A stretch of DNA of 64,000 bases from assembly GCA_963969395.1 (NCBI GenBank), contig OZ017803.1, positions 10,168,001 through 10,232,000 of the forward strand, in the 5' to 3' direction. The notes beneath the pieces were generated by a model. The model had not been told where the DNA came from. It did no database searches and saw nothing but the letters and a program-made list of their open reading frames with translations. Below are positions 35,425-52,524 of the stretch, one piece after another; the first letter of the stretch is position 1, and every line of letters starts with the position of its first letter. The DNA is from Pseudoscleropodium purum. Its lineage: Eukaryota > Streptophyta > Bryopsida > Hypnales > Brachytheciaceae. The translations under genes and the position numbers were made by a program.

Positions 35425-38087
35425 ATGGATGCGGCATACTCTTCCTCAAGCCAGGTTGAGTTTGAGCAGGAATCGGGTGCAGGAGGGTTTAAGAGATTCA
35501 ATGGGGCGTTGTCCGAATTTGTCTATAGTTCGTGTTATTGGTATGCTCCTCTGTTCAATTTTAATTTTGGCCAGAGTTTAGGTTTAGGTTTCGTTTTGTG
35601 TGAATCTTAGAGTTGATTAGGATAGGAGCTCTACGGGTCACTGTTTTGGGGAGAATTTCGCTTAGTTTTGGCACAACTGTGCTCCACCTGTCTTATAGTT
35701 GGCGATGTTTTTCTAAAAGTGCCATTCCGCTAGTGCTCAAGAATGTTATGTTAGAAAGATTTTTACAGTTTTCATGCAGAATTAGTTTTGTTTTGAAGCA
35801 TTTATGCGAGGCTCTGTTTTGGCATTTTAACTGTAATTAGCATCGAACTGGGTTCAGGCTATGCCCAACATGGTAAGTGTGGCCTCAAATGTCTTGTGCA
35901 CTGGGAAATTTATGTAACCTCATTTGTGGCAGTGAGGAGAATGTGTACATGCTGTGCAAGACGTTGAGCGAAGTGGGATTGGCTGCTCCAACCGCGTCTG
36001 ACCTCTTTGTAGTCTTCATCTCTAATCCAAATCGTCAGGTGAATTTCAAGACCTTCCCTCTCAGTCTTTAATTCGATTCTTCCTTCACAACATATTTAGC
36101 AGCTGTAAGAGCTCACTCTTCGCTACTATGGCTACCAAAAATATGACTCAGAACTTTGACAGTCATTGAAGAGAGCATTCTTCGCGCTGAGTGAGTGTTT
36201 TATCTTCTCCTTGTGACTTTTGGTACCTTTCACTTGCGATGAGCTCAAGATTGTATACAAAAAGAGTCTAGATTCTTTTTGCAAGGTTTTTTCAAGGGTA
36301 TTGAGGCAGGTCCTCAAGAATTTTATGTTCTCAACTGAGGTTTTTTTGTTAGTAATACAAGGGGGTTTGTGTGTGGATCATGATAAATCGAGACCTCGGG
36401 CCTGACATTTCATTATGCTTTTCATTATGGCTACTGGTTAGGGTTCACTTAGGACTTTCTGTACTTTCTCGGTGTGATTGTTTTTGTCAGCATTGGTTCG
36501 TTTGTATGATGGTGCCATTACTGTTTTGTTTCTGAAGTTCTTAGCTGCTGATGCAGAGAGTATTGAATGAGATGACGTTTTTTTGCTCTCGAGATTTGAG
36601 TATTCACAAACTTGCTCTTTTCACCTGCCATTAAATTGTTTATCCCGTTTGCTCATTGTGTACGTAGATTCCTATTTGGCGCCAACGAAGCAGCAAGGAT
36701 GTTGAAGGGTTGTGCATCTGGGACTATCATGTCATATGCATCCAAGTAATACCCTTAGTCTGTCCAGAGGTTGTGATTGGAGTGTAAGGGTCGGTTTATA
36801 TTTTTTGAAACTAGCCTTGTTTCCCCTCCTACAAGTGCAATCTAATCATTTTGTGCTTTGCATTATATGTCACAGATATAGAGGTAGTGATTCCAATTCA
36901 TTTGAGTAAGGTGAGATTGAAGTCACAATTAACTGATGGATGTATTCTGTGCAGAGAAGGGAGAACGGCGTGCAGGTTTGGGACCTGGACACCACACTGC
37001 CATGCCCCGTTGCCTTGGATGAATACGTGGCGGGTGCATTTCAGCCCTGGGTATCCCTGAAGCCCGAGTTCTCAAGGTTTCTCACTGAGCTCATTACAAC
37101 TGTATCTTGCCAGTTCGCTAGTCTTCTTACAGTTATTTTCTTCGCTTTAATCTCATTGATCTTCTACTGGATCTTTCTATTAGTGAATACGACCTGGTTG
37201 CAGGTTATACAGGGTCATTTCTGCACCGTTGTATTTGAGATTTTTTGCATCTGACCGACGGCATATGAAGAACAAGGATGGGAGTTGGATGGCCCGTCCC
37301 CCAGTTTATGATTGTCTAGTTGCTGAAGGCAAGTGAACCCTCTCTTATGTAGGTTCGCTATTGTAAGAAGTGCAGTGCTGCATTTTGTATCCTTCTTCGG
37401 CTCAAGATGCACTGAACAGTATGCTTTAGGCTCAATTAGCTAGCTGGTGCCCTAAAGCCTATTAGCTAGTTAGAAGTTAACTAACCTCTTTTGTGTCTCC
37501 ACTCGCAAGGTAACTAACTAACTAACTAACCGGAAACTAGAGTTTTCAGTTAGCTAACCGCTGATACTTGGTTAGTGCAGGGCAGGAATGCATTTGAAAC
37601 CATTGGGCTGGGGACAGTTAGTTTACTTGTCCGAAATGGGGAGTTAAGAAATGAATGTTAGTTCAATGCCAAGGGGTATGTTCACCCAGAATCGCCCCCT
37701 AATATGTGTTGTCATTCATATCAAGTGAAGATTCTTGGTGTACATATCTTTGATTTAGCTTGTTGGATGGAATTAGCACTAATTCACTACTGAAGCCACT
37801 TTGGCAATGCGGGCACCCAATAACTGACTGATTCCAATTAGCTGAAGCTGCTACATTGTTTGAGTTCTCAATCTCCTTACATGGGGTATGGTGTGAATGT
37901 AGATGGTGCGGTACATAATCTGGAAGAGTTCATATCCATGACTGTGGAGCGGGTGACACTCAATTCAAGGGAGACAGAGTCTTCGTTGATGCTCCAGAAA
38001 TTTGGAGTTCTTCTGGACGAAGAGGGTTTACTGCAATTCTTCAATCAGAATGCATCAGAATACACTAGGCGGACACTTACCATATGA
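35425..38087 (+). CDS. Protein N-terminal glutamine amidohydrolase (NTAQ1)
   Basis: NTAQ1 deamidates N-terminal Gln to Glu, feeding the Arg/N-degron pathway in the cytosol and nucleus. Six exons: 35425-35540, 35933-36038, 36668-36745, 36955-37076, 37204-37328 and 37903-38087, giving 243 residues. Catalytic Cys is in YCEENVYMLC (the codon is split by intron 1, about residue 39), His in WDYHVICIQ and Asp in VWDLDTTLPCP, the family triad. Other conserved blocks are SDLFVVFISN, IPIWRQRSS and FFASDRRHMKNKDGSW. Introns are GT-AG except intron 5, whose donor is GC (GAAG followed by GCAAGT): only this reading keeps VAEDGAVHNLEEF in frame. The last about 45 residues, after FISM, do not look like the usual family tail, so the final exon may be annotated differently in reality. 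Confidence 0.9.
37511..37530. repeat. (TAAC)5 microsatellite in NTAQ1 intron 5
   Basis: Five perfect tandem TAAC units, surrounded by related TTAGCTAG and TTAACTAAC words. Confidence 0.9.
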
Positions 38088-39109
38088 TCTTGGAAGCAAC
38101 TGCAGGCCTTTGGTAAGTATCAGCATATGGTGCAGTGAAGCGATCGAGTTGGTTTTTATCACCGTTGCACGCTTCCAATATGCCTTGGAATTTAGGCTAT
38201 CAACGCGCATTAGATGCAATACTCATGCAGTAGTTTTCTACTCAACGATTCAAGCAGGTGAGTGGTGAGCGATGAGCGTTGCGTTAAGTGAAGGATATTG
38301 TAAAATTATTTAAATAGCGAAGTCAATCTATTATCTTGCCCATTTTTTTGAACGGGTTAGATCTTGTCCTTGTAGATCGTATTTGTGGTGTCTGTCTCCC
38401 CCGTGGCTTCTTCTCCATGTGAGGTTACGTTGTTTCATTTTTTGCATTCGAAATAAATTTCAATGTGAACAAACATAAAAATGATAAAAAAAGTAATTCT
38501 AATAGAATTTGCGCTGCTGCAGGGTTTTCATGATTTTGGCTACAGTTGTCAGTGCGCTTTTTGAAATCCCAGTATGAGTCAGCTAATAACAGCGATAGGA
38601 TAGGCCAAGATGCCCAACTGTAAGCAGGAACTTTTTGATGACAGCCTTTAGAACTCTGACGAAGACAATCTTTCAATGAGTTCAATCTCTTGATATCTTG
38701 CTTACGCACTTGGTCCACTCTTGCACGGCATTAATAAACTTGTCAGTTTCAACTTCAACCTGCCAAGTCCGGAAGTGAGTGACTTGGAGCACCGTCAGCT
38801 CGCCACCCTTGCACGATGAAACTGACACACTCAATTTTCACATCCTGTATTTGAAGAGCCCTCCAATGAGAGCTTGCTTCCACTGCTTTTGGTAGATGGA
38901 TGATGAATGCAAATTAGATCTGTTATTTCAAGCCTCTATGCAAACTAGTGGCCTCCAGCACTTGTCATCCATTTGGGCAGCATGTCAGACTTTCCAAGTA
39001 CAACTAATTCTAAGCCGCTGTCCAAACCCTAAACCCTGACACGAGTACCGGAATGGTCTTCAAGTACTCGTAATGTCAGAAATTGCTGTTACATTATGCA
39101 GCGACGATT
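38088..39109. other. NTAQ1 3' region and tocopherol cyclase upstream region
   Basis: The two genes run in the same direction with about 1 kb between coding ends. No further exon was recognised. A 97-codon minus-strand frame at 38425-38718 has no known domain. AAACCCTAAACCCTGA near 39025 resembles a telo-box pair. Confidence 0.4.
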
Positions 39110-45672
<6,563 letters not shown>

Positions 45673-46154
45673 TCAAGTGAACCTTTTTTAATTTTGGGTT
45701 TTTGAAGTAATGCATTCTGTGCATGGTTTCCAGTGCAGCTCCAATGAGAAGACTGACACACAACCTTGTAATGCGTACAACAAAGCATTTGAGGGTTCAT
45801 ATGTTTCGATTGCATATGTTTGTAATTTACACTCGCATTTATGTATCATTATTTTAGAACTTGCTTGTGACAGCAGTCGTAAATATCTCAACATCTCTAC
45901 CCTCTCTCCTGTGTGTCATCTTTGAAGTGTGTGTCGTCTACTGTAATTGAGCAGTTAGTTACTGCTCTTTTGAAACACATTGTGACAAATTGTCACAATG
46001 TGAAAAATTTTAAAAAATTTAAAAATGAGTTTTTTTCATTCCCCCAAAATCGAATACGCAACAAACAATGCATGGCGTCTAAACAGCAACGTGTTTAACT
46101 ATATAATCAAAGTGAAACTCCATTGATTTCATATTCATATTGTATTAAAAGCTT
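45673..46154. other. Tocopherol cyclase 3' region
   Basis: Probable 3' untranslated region and spacer between the convergent tocopherol cyclase gene and the kinase pseudogene. A perfect 12-bp inverted repeat, CACATTGTGACA-AAT-TGTCACAATGTG, lies at 45976-46002. Confidence 0.5.
45976..46002. repeat. Perfect small inverted repeat downstream of tocopherol cyclase
   Basis: Two 12-base arms (CACATTGTGACA and its reverse complement) with a 3-base loop. It lies 300 bases past the stop codon. A role in 3' end formation is possible but unproved. Confidence 0.7.
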
Positions 46155-47371
46155 TCAATTTGGACTTATCCTACATCGTATGACATGTACATCTGACGAT
46201 TTCCTCTCAAAACTAGGTCTTTTTTTCGGATTTGAATGCCAACATCTACTCAACAAAGTCTTGATCCAAGGCTCATTCTCCTCGGGCAATGTAGGCCTGT
46301 CCCCTTGAAGAACCACACCGTAGTTATTCCTCTCAACACCCTCGAAAGGAAGTTGACTAGTGATCATTTCATAGCAAGTCATAGCAAAGCTGTATACATC
46401 TGCTTCCTTGGTGAACAAGTCGGGTGTGATGTTGCGATCTTTCACGCCTTGCAATATCTCCGGAGCTCTCTAGAACGCTGTCCCCACTACTCCCACCGAG
46501 CACTCGTAGTCTGCTACCAAACACGTATAGGATGCATGAGGGAGTGAATTGAGATCTTCTAATCGATGCCCTTCTAATGGACGTATGAGTACATTGGAAG
46601 CTTTGAGGTCCCTGTGAACAATGTTATCCTCGTACAAGCCCTTCATCCCATGTGCAATACCGAACATGTTCCATTGAAGCTCCTCGATCATCAGAGAAAG
46701 GAGCGCAGAATCGGTTGCGGTTGCGCTCCATGCTCTTGTCAACGAGCTTCCGCAAGTCCCCTACACATCGAAAGCTCATGAGTGCAAACCTCCCGTTCAT
46801 CACCACCGTGCCAGAGAGGACCGGAGAACATCGCCCCCAAGACGAATAAACATACGTACATAGGTTGAGCATTTCCTCAGGCCATTGCTTTTGCAGGTCC
46901 AGCACCGATAAGCCCTCCTTGAACACCTTCAACACATACATACTTGTGCGAAGATCCGTTCAACCTCGCTTCGAAGATTTCTGCCTGCGCTCCCCCGGCA
47001 ATCTTCTTCCCCAACACTAGCTACAGAATCAAGAGAATCGAGAAAGAAAATTGCCTGTTCGCAGAAACTGCCTCTGCAAACTCAATACAATCTTGGTATT
47101 GGTCAGATGAGCTTTCTACTTTGGTCCACCCCTGTGGTCCTCTACTACACTCAACAGCTGCTGGAGCTCACTCCAATGATCTTTCGAAGCTGCGATCTCG
47201 AAATCTAGGGCCGTTTCATAGTTAGTTTGGCTTTGTAACAGTTCCTCAATGCGTGCGGAATGATACACAGATGAGGAGGAGGAGGAGGAGGAGGAGGAGG
47301 AGGAGGAGCGGGGGTGCAGAGTAATCGCAATCTTTGTTTCGTAATTCAACAATCTCGTGGTTTTCTGCCAT
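46155..47371 (-). pseudogene. Protein kinase pseudogene (TKL-like Ser/Thr kinase)
   Basis: A kinase domain is recognisable across three reading frames. From the N terminus: a Gly-rich loop LGKKIAGGAQAEIFEA (near 47000), the VAIK-type Lys in YVLKVFKEG, HRDLKASNVLI (catalytic loop, near 46610), VADYECSVGVVGTAF (activation segment), RAPEILQGVKD, then VYSFAMTCYEM and CWHSNPKKRPSF. Lesions: a frame change near 46935, another near 46700-46720, and an in-frame TAG (46470-46472) replacing the Trp of the FWRAPE motif. An N-terminal region near 47140-47260 (ELQQLLSVVEDHRGGPKWTK) remains open, preceded by a GAG microsatellite. The magnesium-binding DFG reads DYE. It seems to be intronless or nearly so. 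The parent probably belongs to an expanded kinase family; the family name is not certain. Confidence 0.82.
47274..47308. repeat. (GGA)n microsatellite
   Basis: About 11-12 GGA/GAG triplets within the N-terminal part of the kinase pseudogene. In the sense direction it would read as a poly-Ser or poly-Leu run depending on frame. Confidence 0.9.
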
Positions 47372-47979
47372 GGCGAATCCCCGACCCCAACTGCTGGATT
47401 TTCACAAAATCAAACCACAACTTGGAATACAAGAAAACGGCTACAGTAAATGCGACACAGTGCATATTCGCGAGGGTGGACGCAATGTGCTATCGTTGCA
47501 CACAAACGTCGATCCAAATCGAAATCAAGAGGCGACGTCGGCGTTCTTAGTGCCCTAGCTACTTGCAAAACAATCTCTCCAATCTTGCAAACCTTAATCA
47601 AACCTCAGCCTCTACCAAGAGAGACTTCAGTCACCTAATTGATCGCCCGCACGACAACACGACGTGAAGGCGACTCAACCCAACCCGCAGAGCGCATCAC
47701 AAAGCATGCCTAAACCCGAACCAAATGCACGAGAGTGCCACACAAGTCACAGCAAGAAGAAATTGAAAACGAAGTTATTGAAGGCCTGGTTCGTCTCTCC
47801 GACATCAGAGCGGCCTTACTAATATAATGAAATAAAATAAAATAAAGCTGCACAGAGCAGATGCGCAGAAAGTCGAGGCAACGCGGTGAGTGACAGTGTG
47901 ACACACAGTGACACTAATAAGGATTACTCAGTCCTCCACGCTTATCAGGATTCGAACAAAAATATTCTAGAAAACGTCC

Positions 47980-48360
47980 ATCTAATTCTCCACCTATTTC
48001 TACTTTTAGAATCACAGGCTCGCTGGTAGATTTGGGATGCACGAGGGAGCCACCTACAAGGTCAAAAATGCAACAGTCGATCCTGCCAAAGCTCTCTATG
48101 CTCATGAGGATAAGAACTTACAAAATTACAGTTTCAAGTCTATCTAAGCTCTTCATTCAACATGCCCCTATCTTTCCTCTAAGTTTCAAAACAGAAGGCT
48201 CGCTAGTAAAGTTGGGCACAAGCTTCACGATGCACAAGAGAACCGTAAAAAAACACCGGCCCACAAGGTTGCATGTGCAACAGTCGGTCCTTTGCAATGC
48301 CCTCCATATTCGTCAGAAGTAGAATTAAAAAATTCCAGTTACCTAAGCAATCTAAACCAT
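47980..48360 (-). repeat. Two extra tandem copies of the reticulon gene's 3' end
   Basis: The segment coding the last ~40 residues of the reticulon-like protein is repeated twice downstream. The marker AGGCTCGCTGGTAGATTTGGG occurs in the intact gene at 48421, as a variant at 48196 and again at 48016. Copy 2 (about 48146-48330) also shares AAGCTCTT..TTCAACATGCCC, AGCTTCACGATGCA and CCCACAAGGTTGCAT. Copy 3 (about 47980-48120) is shorter and more diverged. Offsets are 225 and about 180 bp. None of the extra copies continues an open frame of its own. Confidence 0.8.
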
Positions 48361-48381
48361 CCGGCTGTCTAAGCTCTTGGT

Positions 48382-48897
48382 TCAACATGCCCCTATCTTT
48401 TCTCTGAGCTTCAGAATGAGAGGCTCGCTGGTAGATTTGGGCGCCAGCTTCACGATGCAGAATGGAACCGTAAAAACCACCCACAAGGTTGCATAAGCCA
48501 CCGTCTGCCCAGCCAAAGACCTGCCCACCGCAGAAAAAAGGTACAACACCGTGATCACCTTCAGGAACAGTTTCTTATCCGAGCCACTAGCAGCCACCCT
48601 GAGCACGCTTTCCAAGGCGCCCATCACATTGGCCACCGTGGCTGCAATGCAATTGGCACTCTCGGGAGAGATCTGCCACTCGACCGGGTCCATGGGGAGG
48701 ATGGTGAGGTTGAAGGAGCGAAAGATGAGTCCCAGAACCGCGAGTGACCAAGTGATCACGTAGAGCACATCCGAGATTAAGGACACCATGTTGAGGTGGC
48801 GGAACCGGCAATGGTAGTAGACGAGGGATCCACACGCCAGCACTAGTACTGCCATTGCTGGCCTTCTCCACATGACGACATCACAACCCATACTCAT
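48382..48897 (-). CDS. Reticulon-like protein (RTNLB type)
   Basis: Single-exon frame of 171 residues. Near its start, DVVMWRRPAMAVLVLACGSL matches the opening of the reticulon homology domain (D-V-L-L-W-R), followed by two long hydrophobic hairpins (about residues 8-30 with 38-62, and 110-130 with 138-160) separated by a hydrophilic loop with PESANCIAATVANV. Reticulons wedge into the endoplasmic reticulum membrane and shape tubules. The N-terminal extension is almost absent and the protein ends with EPLILKLREKIGAC. The ATG at 48895-48897 (MSMGCD) is the first in frame. A TATA-like box lies 45 bases upstream. Family assignment is by pattern only, but the domain layout is convincing. It may be a short member such as RTNLB22/23 or a truncated copy. 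Confidence 0.7.
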   Translation of the reverse strand: MSMGCDVVMWRRPAMAVLVLACGSLVYYHCRFRHLNMVSLISDVLYVITWSLAVLGLIFRSFNLTILPMDPVEWQISPESANCIAATVANVMGALESVLRVAASGSDKKLFLKVITVLYLFSAVGRSLAGQTVAYATLWVVFTVPFCIVKLAPKSTSEPLILKLREKIGAC

Positions 48898-48941
48898 TTG
48901 GAGCAAAATTCAAGGCTCCAGCAGCCCCCCGTTTGTCTTAG

Positions 48942-48949
48942 TTTATAAC
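48942..48949 (-). promoter_or_regulatory. TATA-like box of the reticulon-like gene
   Basis: GTTATAAAC on the minus strand, about 45 bases upstream of the ATG. If used, the 5' leader would be very short (about 15-20 bases). Confidence 0.3.
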
Positions 48950-49835
48950 CCCTTCATGCGCACACTCCTGACAGGCATACGAAATGGACTGGCAGCCAGC
49001 CAGTTGAGAGGGAACTTCGACAAGGGACAGACTTGCTGCAAACACTTTGCACGAGGTTTGGTATGGGATTTGGCTAACTTCAACCTCTGTTACAAGACCA
49101 TCATTCCAGTTTAGAACCGGCACAGGGGAACTGCTAGCTTAGAATACGCTAACAGTTCGGCGGTAATGAACAGAATTAACTACGGATTGTAGAATAAAAA
49201 ATAAATCGGACGTCACTAGCAGTTACCTGTTAATCACCAAGTCCTGTGTGGCTAGGCCTTCAGCATGTACTTGGTGTGCAATTTCCACGAACTTCGGTAT
49301 CATAAGAGGACCCTTGGATTTATCTACTCACTAAGCCCAATCGAACTGTGACAAGGATTGCAATCAAACAGTCAGGATAGGAAACAGAGGAGAGGAATCT
49401 CATTAGGGACCTAATTCTGTCTCCTATTGTTACCAGAAAAAACTCATCTATTCTAATATACTTGGTTGCTTTTAATGAGCAAACCGGGTGCAAGCGTGAC
49501 TTGTAAGCTAAATGTCAAAGGTCACTCATCTTTGAATGGAGTTGCCAACAATCTCTTTAATCAAAATCTACAATCTCCCACTTTGAATAATTGCGTAGAT
49601 AACTTATAAAAACTTGATCTGAAAGAGTTTGGCTATTGCAGTACTCGAAGCTATCTCTCCAGTGGGCTCTATTGAGGGAGCTCCCAATTCAAGCAGTACA
49701 CTCCTACGTACTGGTTAAAATGCTCAAAAATAACGGGAAGGCAAAATTCTCTACTTTAGTTCGATGATAGGCAAATTCTAACAGCAATCGTCTGCACTAC
49801 ACGCTATCACTAGTTGGAGGAGATGAGAAAGAACC
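48950..49835. other. Intergenic, no gene seen
   Basis: Region upstream of the reticulon-like gene and downstream of the candidate secreted protein. Only short frames without features; nothing recognised. Confidence 0.4.
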
Positions 49836-50580
49836 TTACGAATCAAAAGATGGTGCAGCTATGGAATCAGCTTCTGCTACAGCTCGCACTTGAATGGTTT
49901 CGGGGATAGGTCCATCTGCACAAAAGCTTCTCTTCAAATTGAACGGTCCATAACTCCCAGAAATCCTTTTGAAAACCCCCACAAATGAATCATAACGCTG
50001 GTCCTCAGTCTCATTGACTTGCAAATTCCTATCCAAGAAAATAAAAAAAGTTTGAATCCTCAAAATGATCTAAACACTTGAAGTGGTGAGCAAACATTCG
50101 AAATTCTAAGTGGCCACTCATCGTTCCTATGTCAAAACCCTCGAGCGACGTATAGCTTCCAGGTCGCCTAATTCTCAGTATGCTTCTAGAAATTCTGACC
50201 CTATTCACACACTACGATATGCCGATTCTTACAGCAGTTCCGAGGAACATTGGCTGGAATTGAAGGTCCGAAGTGATGAAAGCTCCCGCTACTTGCGCAA
50301 CGAATTTTTCAGAAGCAACCCACTAACCAATTAAAGCGAATTCTTGAAACTCAAACGAGCCGCGCCGTCCCATGAACGAAATCAATCCCAAAGACGCCTG
50401 CTGACAAAGATTCCACCCTTGAAAACGTCCGGACAAGCAACAGTCACTAACTTACCCAATACCCACACAGAGCGAGGAAGACGGAAACTCTGGAAATGAA
50501 GTTGGGGAAGAAGGTGCAGGAAAAGCGCAACGGAAAACAACAACAAGAACAAACAAGAAAGACAGAAAATAATAAGACAT
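49836..50580 (-). CDS. Candidate two-exon small secreted protein, unknown family
   Basis: Not a known family to me. Exon 1 (50456-50580) opens with ATG and a strongly hydrophobic stretch MSYYFLSFLFVLVVVF followed by RCAFPAPSS, which looks like a signal peptide with a cleavage site near Cys-Ala. A Ser/Pro-rich linker follows. It ends at a strong donor (ATTGG before GTAAGTTAG). An acceptor with a T-rich tract (TTTCTTGGATAG) lies at 50029, and exon 2 (49836-50028) continues in phase 2 to a stop: RYDSFVGVFKRISGSYGPFN then FCADGPIPETIQVRA. Total 105 residues, with three Cys. The last codons overlap a possible donor (ATTC before GTAAGG), so a further exon is possible. Evidence is splice signals, phase agreement and the signal peptide; no homology is known to me. 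Confidence 0.4.
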
Positions 50581-51557
50581 GAGACTACGGTGCACTACTA
50601 GGGTTCGCGGAGAGCATAAGTGTCTAGGTACTTTCGTAGGACACTCTCCGCTTCATGCCCGGATTCCATTAGGGTTCAGGACATTATAAACCTCAAAGCC
50701 GTCGCTTAGGAAAGTGCGTCATAGCAATGTTCTGAACTAAACCAACGTTGGGATTTTCAAGGGCTCGAGCTATTACCGACTGCCGGAGTCTTCCTCCTGT
50801 TCCGCTCTCGTATAATTTGTTTGTAAGCTTCGTGCGGCTGTTATGGAACAAAACGATACTTTGCAAGGTGACAATCCCTCTCTAACAGTTCAATTCTAAG
50901 TTGAATCTGTCTTTCTTTCTTCGTGAGCTGAGTCCCTTAGTCGTCCTTCTTGCTGTCAAGGTTGACTGAGTATTATGAAGACTTTGTAAACGGTCGCTAC
51001 TTTGACAAATCTTTCGATGCAACTCGATTTTTGAGTGGGATTCGTTCTTGTTCTTGCTCTGTAGGTTGACTCTGAATATTCTTGAAACTTACATATTGCG
51101 CTGCAGTGTGCTCGAACAGTTTTTATAGGGTTTGTTCAAGGAAAAGAGGTCTTCAGTAAAGCAAGAGTTCCCTTGTGAAGTAAAAGTTTGCATGCGTTTC
51201 GCGCCCTTTGATTGGGTGTGTAACAGTTGCACGGTGATCTTCAAAGATGGTGAGAAAAGATGATGGGCCTTCCAAAGCATGAAGGCTCCTTCTAGCACAA
51301 ACTTATTGTGGCATCCAGATCAAAAGGCTTACAGCAAAATGAGTTCACACGGAATGAGGTCCACCGTTGTCGTTGGCATCCTCGTGAATTTAAGCGATTG
51401 CTTAGTTCGAACTCTCATCCCAAACCTCAAGGTCAAGGATTTTAATGGATCCATCTTAAAGAAGGGCCCTAAATGTGGGAGTAAATGCGAATACTACTCT
51501 CACCTCCAGGACGTTGTGTCGTAACGCGGGTATTGAAGGCGCAAAGCTCCAACGCCG
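50581..51557. other. Intergenic region between the secreted-protein candidate and the F-box gene
   Basis: Probably the upstream region of the candidate secreted gene (from 50581) and the 3' side of the F-box gene. An 81-codon plus-strand frame at 51279-51524 has no recognisable domain. Confidence 0.4.
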
Positions 51558-52524
51558 CTACCGCGCATCGTAAACAACGACAACAGCCTCGGCGCTCACA
51601 ATATAGATCACACTCTCTCTCCCTACAAAGAGCAAGGAAGAGTGATGTGGGCCAGGGACCAGTCTATGGAGAAACGCTTCAATTCCAGGTTCAATAGACA
51701 GCGCTTCCTTTTTCCTCCACTCTCGTCTCCTTGAATCAAGCTCCATAATCTCAAGCTTTCCCTCTTTTCCAATCGGCCCCCCAAGAGTAATGCTCCCATC
51801 GCACTCCACAAGCGTCGGGCTACAGAGAAACGAAGGTATGACAGGTAATACTTTCTTCCACATGCCATTGTGTTCATCGTACGCTTGCACTCGGTTCGCA
51901 CAACAGTCTACGTAATGAAAGCTCCCATTCCAGAAATGGCACTGCTTCTGGATTCCGAAGACTTCTTGAGGGAGGTTCCCTCCCGACTTCCATTCCCCAG
52001 AGACAGAGTCGAAGAGATGTGTGGCACGTTCCTTGAAAGTCAAGCTTTCCCCTGCAAGAATGAGTTTATACGAGCCTCCTGGTTGGTCCACATGCAAGCC
52101 GCAGACCAGCGGGGGCTTCGCAGCTAAAGCTGGAAGTTCTCTCCATGTGTTGGCCATGGCGTCACCATGATGAACTTCACATCCTTCTGCGGGGAGGCAA
52201 ACCCTACCGCGTAACAAAAAAGACTCCATCACCAGCAACGAGAAAGACATCACCCCTTGCCTTCGTGAATGGGAATGGGAATGGGAGGTTGTTGCTGAGC
52301 TGAAGACGATACCACCTTCGCAACGTGGGACTGTAGGTCGCAGTGGAAGCGCGCTCATTGTCAAGGAACAGTAAAACAAAGTTTGGTCTTTTGAATTGGT
52401 CGCCACCACGCAAGAAGCGCCATCGCTTGCACACATATCGCAACTGGCAAATGACGGGCACTGGCAAGTTGTCCACTAGAATCTCCTCCACCTCGTTGTT
52501 CCACAAGGCGTCGTCTCTGCTCAT
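51558..52524 (-). pseudogene. F-box/kelch-repeat protein gene with one frameshift
   Basis: The N-terminal frame from the ATG at 52524 carries an F-box: EEILVDNLPVPVICQLRYVC followed by KRWRFL, the Skp1-binding motif of SCF ubiquitin ligases. The frame meets a TAG at 52204-52206. The other frame continues the protein for about 220 residues to a stop at 51558, with kelch-like strands: NTWRELPALAAKPPL, GEWKSGGNLPQEVFG, GMWKKVLPVIPSF and RREWRKKEAL. The frames meet at a run of six A/T (52216-52221). A one-base length change in this homopolymer would explain it, so this may be a recent pseudogene, an allele or a sequencing error. Apart from that the ~320-residue layout is normal for plant F-box/kelch proteins. 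The 5' end is duplicated upstream. Confidence 0.78.

Noticed and set aside
48203..48484. 93-codon minus-strand frame
   Set aside because: An out-of-frame reading through the reticulon tail duplications; its repeated peptide pattern only reflects the DNA repeats.
50110..50334. 74-codon plus-strand frame in the intron of the secreted-protein candidate
   Set aside because: Composition looks somewhat protein-like, but no family, start context or splice partner was found.
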